From positions 1 through 64,000 of the forward strand of contig CALUOK010000006.1 in the NCBI GenBank assembly GCA_944322255.1: a stretch of DNA of 64,000 nt, written 5' to 3'. Source of the DNA: Candidatus Methanomethylophilaceae archaeon (GTDB lineage Archaea > Thermoplasmatota > Thermoplasmata > Methanomassiliicoccales > Methanomethylophilaceae). The position numbers were made by a program, and so were the translations under genes. The notes below the pieces were generated by a model. It was not told the DNA's origin, made no database searches, and was given only the letters and a program-made list of their open reading frames with translations. This document shows, in pieces, positions 14,747-20,750 of this stretch (the first letter of the stretch is position 1; each line of letters opens with the position of its first letter).

Positions 14747-16561
14747 ATGTCGGATTTACTAGCTAGAGAGGGGAAGCAGCTCCTCCTGGGCAACGAGGCC
14801 ATCGTCAGGGGCCTGTTCGAGGCCGGCGTGGACTTCGCGTCGACCTATCCCGGGACTCCTTCCTCCGAGATCGGCAACCTGCTGGAGAAGCTCGCGTCCG
14901 ACGCGGGCATGTACTTCGAGTTCTCCACGAACGAGAAGGTGGCTATGGAGGTCTCCGCCGCCGCGGCGTCCTCCGGGCTCAGGTCGTTCGTGTTCATGAA
15001 GCACGTGGGTCTCAACGTGGCCGCGGACCCAATGATGACCCTGGCGTACTCCGGAGTCACCGGCGGCATGCTCATCCTGACCGCCGACGACCCGTCCGCC
15101 CACAGCTCCCAGAACGAGCAGGACAACCGCTACTACTCGCAGCTCGGCCTGCTCCCGATGGTGGAGCCGTCCACGCCAGCAGAGGCCAAGGAGATGGTCA
15201 AGGCCGCCTACGCGATATCGGAGGAGACCACCCTGCCGGTGCTGTTCAGGACCACCACCAGGGTCAACCACGCCCGCGGCGTCGTCGACCTGGGAGAGCT
15301 GGGGACACCGAAGGGCAAGGGCCACTTCGAGAGGGACGTGGTCAGGTTCGTGAACATCCCGGCCCACGCCAGGGTGAACAGGAAGAGGCTGCTGGAGCTG
15401 ATGAAGAAGGCGGCTGCGTTGTCCGAGGAGTCCCCGCTGAACCACGTCGAGGGCGAGGGAGACGTCGGCATAATCACATCCGGCGTGTCCTACACCTACG
15501 TCAAGGAGTTCGTGAAGGGTGCCAGCATCCTGAAGCTCGGGTTCACCAACCCCCTGCCTGAGAGGAAGATCGCCGAATTCATCAAGTCCAAGAAGTATGT
15601 CATCGTGGTCGAGGAGCTGGAGCCGTTCCTGGAGGACCAGGTGCTGAGGATCTGCGCCCAGAGCTCCATCTCCGTGCCAGTGTACGGAAAGAGGTCCGGG
15701 CACCTCCCCTACGCCTGGGAGTTCAGCCCCAGGACCCTTGAGGGAATATCCGAACTGGCTGATGTCCAGAGGTTCAGGGAGTCAATGCCCGCCACGCAGG
15801 TGAAGCTTCCGGGAAGGCCCCCGACGCTGTGCGCCGGATGCCCCCACAGGGGCATGTACGCCGCCACCAAGAAGGCAGTCGGCTCCAGGGACGTCATCTA
15901 CTGCTCCGACATCGGATGCTACACTTTGGGTGTGGCGTCGCCGTTCCAGACCGCCGACTTCATCATCTGCATGGGAGGAGGCGCCGGAGCCGCGGGAGGA
16001 TTCGCCGCCGCCACGGACCAGACGCCCATCGCCTTCATCGGCGACTCCACGTTCTTCCACGCCGGAGTTCCGGCGCTGGTGAACGCGCTGTTCAACGACC
16101 ACAAGATCATCATGGTCATCCTGGACAACCGCACCACCGCCATGACCGGACACCAGCCCAACCCCGGGACGGGAAGGGAGTTCGGCGGCATACAGACCGA
16201 GCCCATAGACATCGAGAAGCTGGTGCGCGGAATCGGCGTGAAGTACGTCGAGGAGGTCGACCCGTACGATGTCAAAGCCGCCACCAAGGCCATGAAGGGC
16301 GCCCTGGAGCACGACGGCGTGGCCGTCATCATATCCAAGTGCCCCTGCCCCCTGGAGCTGAAGAAGCGCAGGATGCTGGAGGCCAAGAGGTGCGAGGTGG
16401 ACCAGTCCAAGTGCATCCAGTGCTACACGTGCCTGAAGATGATCGCCTGCCCCGCCCTGATCAAGAAGGGAGAGTCGGTGGAGACCGACCCGACCCAGTG
16501 CATCGGGTGCGGCATGTGCGCGAACGTGTGTCCCAAGGACGCCATAGAGGTGAGGAGATGA
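14747..16561 (+). CDS. iorA: Indolepyruvate:ferredoxin oxidoreductase, alpha subunit
   Basis: A 604-residue thiamine-diphosphate enzyme that, with IorB, oxidatively decarboxylates aryl pyruvates (indolepyruvate, phenylpyruvate) to aryl-acetyl-CoA with ferredoxin reduction; it can run in reverse for aromatic amino-acid synthesis. Visible features are the N-terminal pyrimidine-binding domain (ASTYPGTPSSEIGN), the diphosphate-binding domain (AGCPHRGMY, IGDSTFFHAG, GHQPNPGTG) and two C-terminal ferredoxin-type [4Fe-4S] motifs (CIQCYTCLKMIACP and CIGCGMCANVCP). The start is ATG 14747 after GAGGT; a TTG at 14741 is also in frame. TATA-like TGTTATAAG lies near 14700. Its stop overlaps iorB as ATGA. 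Confidence 0.96.
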   Translation: MSDLLAREGKQLLLGNEAIVRGLFEAGVDFASTYPGTPSSEIGNLLEKLASDAGMYFEFSTNEKVAMEVSAAAASSGLRSFVFMKHVGLNVAADPMMTLAYSGVTGGMLILTADDPSAHSSQNEQDNRYYSQLGLLPMVEPSTPAEAKEMVKAAYAISEETTLPVLFRTTTRVNHARGVVDLGELGTPKGKGHFERDVVRFVNIPAHARVNRKRLLELMKKAAALSEESPLNHVEGEGDVGIITSGVSYTYVKEFVKGASILKLGFTNPLPERKIAEFIKSKKYVIVVEELEPFLEDQVLRICAQSSISVPVYGKRSGHLPYAWEFSPRTLEGISELADVQRFRESMPATQVKLPGRPPTLCAGCPHRGMYAATKKAVGSRDVIYCSDIGCYTLGVASPFQTADFIICMGGGAGAAGGFAAATDQTPIAFIGDSTFFHAGVPALVNALFNDHKIIMVILDNRTTAMTGHQPNPGTGREFGGIQTEPIDIEKLVRGIGVKYVEEVDPYDVKAATKAMKGALEHDGVAVIISKCPCPLELKKRRMLEAKRCEVDQSKCIQCYTCLKMIACPALIKKGESVETDPTQCIGCGMCANVCPKDAIEVRR

Positions 16562-17148
16562 AGTACACCATCCAGATCGTGGGAGTCGGGGGACAGGGGG
16601 TCCTGCTGGCCTCCATGGTCCTAGGCAACGCGGCCATGAACAGAGGTTACAAGGTGGCCATGAGCGAGGTCCACGGAATGGCCCAGAGGGGCGGAAGCGT
16701 GCTGTCCACGGTGCGCTTCGGCGACGATGTGATAAGTCCTCTGGAGGCCGACGGCTGCGCCGACCTGATCATGGGGTTCGAGCCCACTGAGACCGTCAGG
16801 AACCTGCCCCTGGGCAACAGGGACACCCTGGTCCTGATGAACCTGGACCCTGTGTATCCTTCCATGGTGGCCGCTGGCTTCGAGAAGTACCCGGAGATCG
16901 ACGACCTGATCAAGTCCGTCACCGACGTCAACCCCAACATGGTGACCCTGGACGCCACCAAGCTGGCCATCGAGGCTGGAAAGGCCGTGGCCGCCAACGC
17001 CGTGATGATCGGTGCCGTGGCGGCGATGAAGGACTTCCCCCTGATGAAGGAGGACCTCCTGGAGGCCCTGAAGGCCCAGGTCCCCGAGAAGTTCCTGGAG
17101 CTCAACGTGAAGGCGTTCGAGCTCGGGTACGCCGCGGTGAAGAACTGA
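16558..17148 (+). CDS. iorB: Indolepyruvate:ferredoxin oxidoreductase, beta subunit
   Basis: A 196-residue gamma/beta-type POR domain subunit. GVGGQGVLLAS near the N-terminus and EVHGMAQRGGSV are the hallmark segments of this family. It pairs with the alpha subunit encoded immediately upstream, with which it overlaps by ATGA (coupled translation). Length is normal for the family. Confidence 0.95.
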   Translation: MKYTIQIVGVGGQGVLLASMVLGNAAMNRGYKVAMSEVHGMAQRGGSVLSTVRFGDDVISPLEADGCADLIMGFEPTETVRNLPLGNRDTLVLMNLDPVYPSMVAAGFEKYPEIDDLIKSVTDVNPNMVTLDATKLAIEAGKAVAANAVMIGAVAAMKDFPLMKEDLLEALKAQVPEKFLELNVKAFELGYAAVKN

Positions 17149-17158
17149 GAATCTCTTT

Positions 17159-17184
17159 CCCCCGGGGTGACCCGGGGGCTTTTT
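17159..17184 (+). terminator. Terminator of iorAB
   Basis: An 8-bp stem CCCCCGGG/CCCGGGGG with a GTGA loop, followed by C and five T, 10 nt after the iorB stop. It lies between convergent genes and may serve iorAB. Confidence 0.7.
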
Positions 17185-17199
17185 CACTGAGAATCAGGG

Positions 17200-18657
17200 T
17201 CAGTTGGAGAGGTCGTCCGCCTTCCTGAGCAGGTCCATCTTGAACTCGTAGTAGGCGGGGCTCATGTCCATGTGGTGGACGTGGGGGTTCTCGAACCTCT
17301 GCTCCTCCTCCCAGATCTCGTCCCTGAGCTGCCTGTCCACGTAGTCCCTGATCTCGGTCAGGCTCCTGGGCTTAGCCACGCGCTTCCCGTCCACGATGAC
17401 GGGGTGCAGCAGCTCCCTGGAGGTGCAGTCCACCAGGAAGATGTCCTTCCACGGTTTCACCGGGTCCACGGCCCTGTAGGGTTTGGTGAGGTCGACTACC
17501 TCGTCCTCACCGGTTATGAGGTCGCACACTGCATGGCCGCTCCTGTCGTACACGCGGTGCACCTTCTTCCTGCCGGGGTTGGTGATCTTCTCAACAGCCT
17601 CGGACACCTTGATGGTCGGGCGCACGACGCCGTCCTTCTCGATGGCGGCGATCTTGTACACGGCGCCGAACACCGGGTCGCTCTTGGCCGTGATCAGCCT
17701 CTCGCCCACCCCGAAGGAGTCTATCATGGCCCCCTGGTCTATGATGGATGTGATGGAATACTCGTCCAGGCTGTTGGAGGCGATTATCCTGCAGTCCTCC
17801 AGGCCGGCGGCGTCCAGCATCTTGCGGACCTCCTTGGTAAGGTAGGCGAGGTCGCCGGAGTCCAGGCGGACCCCCTTCAGGCGCTTGCCCATGGGTTCGA
17901 GGACCTCCCTGGCACATCTGATGGCGTTGGGGGCTCCGGACCTCAGGACATCGTAGGTGTCGATCAGCAGCACGGTGTCGTCCGGGTATGTCTCGGCGTA
18001 CTTCCTGAACGCTTCGTATTCGGAGTCGAAGTACATGACCCAACTGTGGGCCATGGTCCCGCTGACCGGTATCCCGAACATCTGCCCGGCCAGGACCGTG
18101 GCGGTCCCGACAACACCGCCGATGTATGCCGCTCTGGCTCCGTAGACGGCGGCGTCCATGTTGTGGGCCCTGCGGGCTCCGAAGTCCGACACGGCTCTGC
18201 TCTGCGCCGCCCTGACTATCCTCCTGGCCTTGGTGGCGATGAGGGACTGGTGGTTCACGAGTGCCAGGATGGCGGTCTCCGCCATCTGGGCGTCGATCAT
18301 GGGGGCGGTGACGGTGATGATCGGCTCGTTGGGGTAGATGATAGTCCCCTCGTCCATGGCCCACACGTCGCCCTTGAAGCGGTAGGTGCGGAGATACTCC
18401 AGGAACCCCTCGTCGAACATTCCTAGCGAGCGGAAGTACTCGATGTCGGACTCCTCGAAGTGCATGTGCTCGATGAAGTCCACCACCTGCTCCAGGCCGG
18501 CGAATATCGCGTACCCGCCGTTGTCGGGGACCTTGCGGAAGAACACGTCGAAGGTGGCCCTGTCGTTCCCGCAGGCCTCCTTGAAGTATCCGTTGGACAT
18601 GGTCATCTCGTAGAGGTCCATCATCATGGACAGGTTGCGCTCGTCGAATATGCTCAT
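17200..18657 (-). CDS. pncB: Nicotinate phosphoribosyltransferase
   Basis: A 485-residue enzyme that converts nicotinate and PRPP to nicotinate mononucleotide in the NAD salvage pathway. The sequence has the NAPRTase order: N-terminal DLYEMTMSNGYF, FFRKVPDNGGYAIFAGLEQ, a central SxHxW-type segment GTMAHSWVMYF, LLIDTYDVLRSGAPNAI, GVRLDSGDLAYL and SNSLDEYSI, and the substrate loop GVGERLITAKSDPVFG. Length is close to the bacterial long form. GGGTGAGAGG gives a good SD before ATG 18657. It is transcribed convergently to iorAB. Confidence 0.95.
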   Translation of the reverse strand: MSIFDERNLSMMMDLYEMTMSNGYFKEACGNDRATFDVFFRKVPDNGGYAIFAGLEQVVDFIEHMHFEESDIEYFRSLGMFDEGFLEYLRTYRFKGDVWAMDEGTIIYPNEPIITVTAPMIDAQMAETAILALVNHQSLIATKARRIVRAAQSRAVSDFGARRAHNMDAAVYGARAAYIGGVVGTATVLAGQMFGIPVSGTMAHSWVMYFDSEYEAFRKYAETYPDDTVLLIDTYDVLRSGAPNAIRCAREVLEPMGKRLKGVRLDSGDLAYLTKEVRKMLDAAGLEDCRIIASNSLDEYSITSIIDQGAMIDSFGVGERLITAKSDPVFGAVYKIAAIEKDGVVRPTIKVSEAVEKITNPGRKKVHRVYDRSGHAVCDLITGEDEVVDLTKPYRAVDPVKPWKDIFLVDCTSRELLHPVIVDGKRVAKPRSLTEIRDYVDRQLRDEIWEEEQRFENPHVHHMDMSPAYYEFKMDLLRKADDLSN

Positions 18658-18794
18658 CCTCTCACCCGGCCGGTACCCGGCATCAACTTGGATGGCGTAT
18701 CGCCTTCTGATACATGATTGCTCCCACCCGACAACAATCAGCGGAGCTTGAGAAAGGGCAGGCCGTCCGGCCCGCCGGAGGAGACATAGATGCG

Positions 18795-18815
18795 CAGGAG
18801 GGCGGCGCCCTCCTG
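18795..18815. terminator. Hairpin downstream of FtsZ-like gene
   Basis: A perfect 9-bp stem CAGGAGGGC/GCCCTCCTG with loop GGC, 27 nt beyond the stop of the FtsZ-like gene. It may end or protect that transcript before pncB. No U-run is evident. Confidence 0.4.
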
Positions 18816-18841
18816 CTGGGGGAGAAAAGCGTGATTGGTGA

Positions 18842-19540
18842 TCAGGCGCTGATGAGGAGCTCGATCGGGTACTTCTCCTTCCTGGAGGTGTCCCTGGTGG
18901 TCTTGACCGGCCTCTGCCTGGAGATCTCGTCCACGAAGGTCTCCTCCACGGCGGCGACGCAGTCCATGACGTGCCTCATGATGCTCCTGTTGACCTCGGC
19001 GAACGCGCGGTCCATGGTGAGGTCCGGCATCCTGGCGAGGACCAGGTCGTTGTCGACGAGGATCGTGTGCTCGCAGACGGACCTGATGTGCCTGTAGCCC
19101 TCCCTGGCGACCTCCTTGCGCCTTCCCTCGAAGGAGAAGGGGCTGATCGCCACGGCGAAGGTCAGTATTCCCTGGGATCTGGCAGCGTCGATGACGACGG
19201 ACGCGGCTCCGGTTCCGGTCCCGCCTCCGAGACCGGCGATGACGAAGACCACGTCGTGGCCGGAGAGGGCCTGCCTGATCTCGTCCCTGTGGATGTCGGC
19301 GCACTTCTTGCCGATGACGGCGTCTCCGTGCGCTCCCTCGCCTTTGAGGACCTCCTTGCAGATGTAGATCTTGGTGTCCGCGTCGGTCCCGTGGAGGGCG
19401 TCCTTGTCCGTGTTGATCGCGATGGTGTCCACTGCGCAGAGCGAATCGCTGAAGGCGCTGACGACGTTGCATCCCGCACCGCCCACGCCGACCACCGCTA
19501 TGCGCGGCTCGACCGCGATTTCAATGTCGTTCCCTGTCAT
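18842..19540 (-). CDS. Truncated FtsZ-like GTP-binding protein without T7 loop
   Basis: A 232-residue tubulin/FtsZ superfamily protein. The GTP-binding half is intact: T1 loop GVGGAGCN (residues 18-25), T3 region EVLKGEGAHGD, and the tubulin signature GLGGGTGTGA (103-112), followed by a normal-looking helix H7 region (DRAFAEVNRSIMRHVMDCV). After H7 the protein ends within about 45 residues. The T7 synergy loop NxDFAD and the whole C-terminal activation domain of normal FtsZ (about 350 residues) are missing. It probably binds GTP but should not complete a partner's active site. ATG 19540 was chosen behind GGGTGAT. It is encoded downstream of a ribbon-helix-helix gene, a layout like the haloarchaeal cdrS-ftsZ2 operon. 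Confidence 0.82.
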   Translation of the reverse strand: MTGNDIEIAVEPRIAVVGVGGAGCNVVSAFSDSLCAVDTIAINTDKDALHGTDADTKIYICKEVLKGEGAHGDAVIGKKCADIHRDEIRQALSGHDVVFVIAGLGGGTGTGAASVVIDAARSQGILTFAVAISPFSFEGRRKEVAREGYRHIRSVCEHTILVDNDLVLARMPDLTMDRAFAEVNRSIMRHVMDCVAAVEETFVDEISRQRPVKTTRDTSRKEKYPIELLISA

Positions 19541-19657
19541 GTGCATCACCCGTTGCTTCGATCCTTTCGGTTGTAAGGTGTTTGAACAGCATCCGGCGGC
19601 CTCGGCTCTCGCCGTTCCCATCCGGCCGACGGATGCGATTTCCCATCCCTTTTCTCT

Positions 19658-20026
19658 TCACTTGAGTGCAGCGTTCCTCTGTGCCGTCCTGAAGGACTCG
19701 CTGAGCGCATCCTCCTCGATCGTCTTCGGGACGATCCTGTCGAGCACGCACTTGCGGACGAACTCCTCCTCGTTCAGGCTGATACCGCGCTGAACGATCT
19801 GGCTGAGCGCATCCATGTGCAGTTCGCTGAAGCGGACGAAGATCCCGCTTTCCGAGGACACCTGTCCGGCAGGGGAGTCGTATGTCTCCATGTACCTCTT
19901 GATGGCCTCGCGGATGAACACCGACTTGTTCTCGAGATCGCGCTCACCCATGAAGTCCTCCAGTGCCTGGAGCTCCTCGGTTCCCATCCTGAGGGTGATC
20001 TTGATTCCGTCGTCGGTCATGTCCAT
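19658..20026 (-). CDS. Tandem ribbon-helix-helix regulator
   Basis: A 122-residue protein with two RHH units. The first is canonical: strand GIKITLRM, helix EELQALEDFMGE, helix NKSVFIREAIKRYMETY. The second is GIFVRFSELHMDALSQI followed by NEEEFVRKCVLDRI. Tandem RHH makes a pseudo-dimer that can bind an operator alone or as a dimer of pairs. It is the first gene of the operon with the FtsZ-like GTPase. In haloarchaea the RHH protein CdrS is encoded with ftsZ2 and controls cell division genes, so a similar role is proposed here by analogy. The start is ATG 20026 or 20020. The upstream TGTCYKAC repeats are its likely operator. Confidence 0.75.
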   Translation of the reverse strand: MDMTDDGIKITLRMGTEELQALEDFMGERDLENKSVFIREAIKRYMETYDSPAGQVSSESGIFVRFSELHMDALSQIVQRGISLNEEEFVRKCVLDRIVPKTIEEDALSESFRTAQRNAALK

Positions 20027-20083
20027 CCATTCCTGTTGCAAGAGAGAGTTTTTCCCATCCCTTCCCGCTTGCATTCGAGATTA

Positions 20084-20135
20084 TGTCTTACGCATATTTA
20101 AAAGTTGTCTGACAGAGGTAAGACATCTGTCTGAC
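20084..20135 (-). promoter_or_regulatory. Promoter with 22-bp-spaced TGTCYKAC repeats for the RHH operon
   Basis: TGTCTTAC at 20084, TGTCTGAC at 20106 and TGTCTGAC at 20128 are direct repeats spaced exactly 22 bp apart, about two helical turns. GTAAGACA at 20118 is an inverted copy of the first. On the minus strand a good TATA box, TTTTAAATA, lies between them (about 20096-20104), upstream of the RHH start. This is a plausible autoregulatory operator. Confidence 0.6.
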
Positions 20136-20277
20136 GGGGCTTTTCCATCGGAAACAATGCTTTTCCGAGGGAAATCCGACGTCAGACGGGACTTCCGATC
20201 CGACAGGGGTCCTGACGGAGCCCTGTCATCACTCTTATCGTATGTTCTGGTTATAGATAAACCTGTTCTAAGGGAGA

Positions 20278-20331
20278 TGTCCGACGGTGTATGACGGGCA
20301 CGTCCGACGCAGCGTGTCTTACATGTCCGAC
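20278..20331. promoter_or_regulatory. Second cluster of TGTCYKAC-like elements
   Basis: TGTCCGAC at 20278, CGTCCGAC at 20301, TGTCTTAC at 20315 and TGTCCGAC at 20324, upstream of the micro-gene at 20432. The similarity to the first cluster suggests the same RHH protein may control both divergent transcription units. Confidence 0.45.
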
Positions 20332-20360
20332 GGTGTTGTGACGTGCCTGCACGGTCATCA

Positions 20361-20418
20361 CTTTAAATGCTGTCCGGGAGAAGAGGTCGCCGGTCAGGCA
20401 CGTCCAAGACCTGACCGG
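20361..20418 (+). promoter_or_regulatory. TATA box and leader hairpin of the micro-gene
   Basis: TATA-like CTTTAAATGC (20361-20370) would start transcription near 20390. There a perfect 9-bp hairpin begins: CCGGTCAGG (20390-20398) and CCTGACCGG (20410-20418) around an 11-nt loop. The SD AGGAGG of the next ORF begins 2 nt after the hairpin. This is either a transcript-stabilising 5' hairpin or a protein-binding site. Confidence 0.5.
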
Positions 20419-20431
20419 CAGGAGGCTAACA

Positions 20432-20518
20432 ATGTCGTTTGTTATCTCCAAGAGGACGTTCAACGTCCGGATCTCAGTTTCGATCTTCGGCATCGAAATC
20501 GAGATCTCCGTCCAGTGA
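20432..20518 (+). CDS. 28-residue micro-protein with strong SD
   Basis: ATG 20432 follows CAGGAGG with ideal spacing. The ORF runs 28 codons to TGA. The product starts MSFVISKRTFNVRISVS and continues IFGIEIEISVQ, alternating hydrophobic and charged residues over about 18 positions as an amphipathic beta-strand would. It has its own TATA and leader hairpin and lies 230 nt before leuS. It is not recognised. It could be a beta-strand-contributing peptide or a leader peptide. Confidence rests on the promoter-SD-ORF arrangement, not homology. Confidence 0.5.
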   Translation: MSFVISKRTFNVRISVSIFGIEIEISVQ

Positions 20519-20597
20519 TGGACGGACAAACCCTGGCCTTGACGGCCCCGGCCCTGTCCTACCAGGGTCGGTTCGGGTATGTATGATAGAACGTCGA

Positions 20598-20712
20598 GGA
20601 AGTATAAAAAGAATCGTTTCGACATTCGATAGTCGTATCACAACAGCGGAGCCTGTCCCGCCGCACCCGACGGCGCAAGCACGGCGACGCGGTTCCCAAC
20701 AATCTTTTTATC
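20598..20712 (+). promoter_or_regulatory. Candidate leuS promoters
   Basis: Two TATA-like boxes precede leuS: AGTATAAAAAG near 20600 and TCTTTTTATC near 20703-20712. The latter would give a short leader with AAAAGGG just before ATG 20751. The former would give a leader of about 120 nt. No amino-acid-responsive element is recognised. Confidence 0.45.
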
Positions 20713-20750
20713 AACCTCCTTATTACGCGCACGTGTTAAAAGGGATCCAA

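Noticed and set aside
14759-15703. 314-codon minus-strand frame within iorA
   Set aside because: Shadow of iorA, which has full family conservation on the plus strand.
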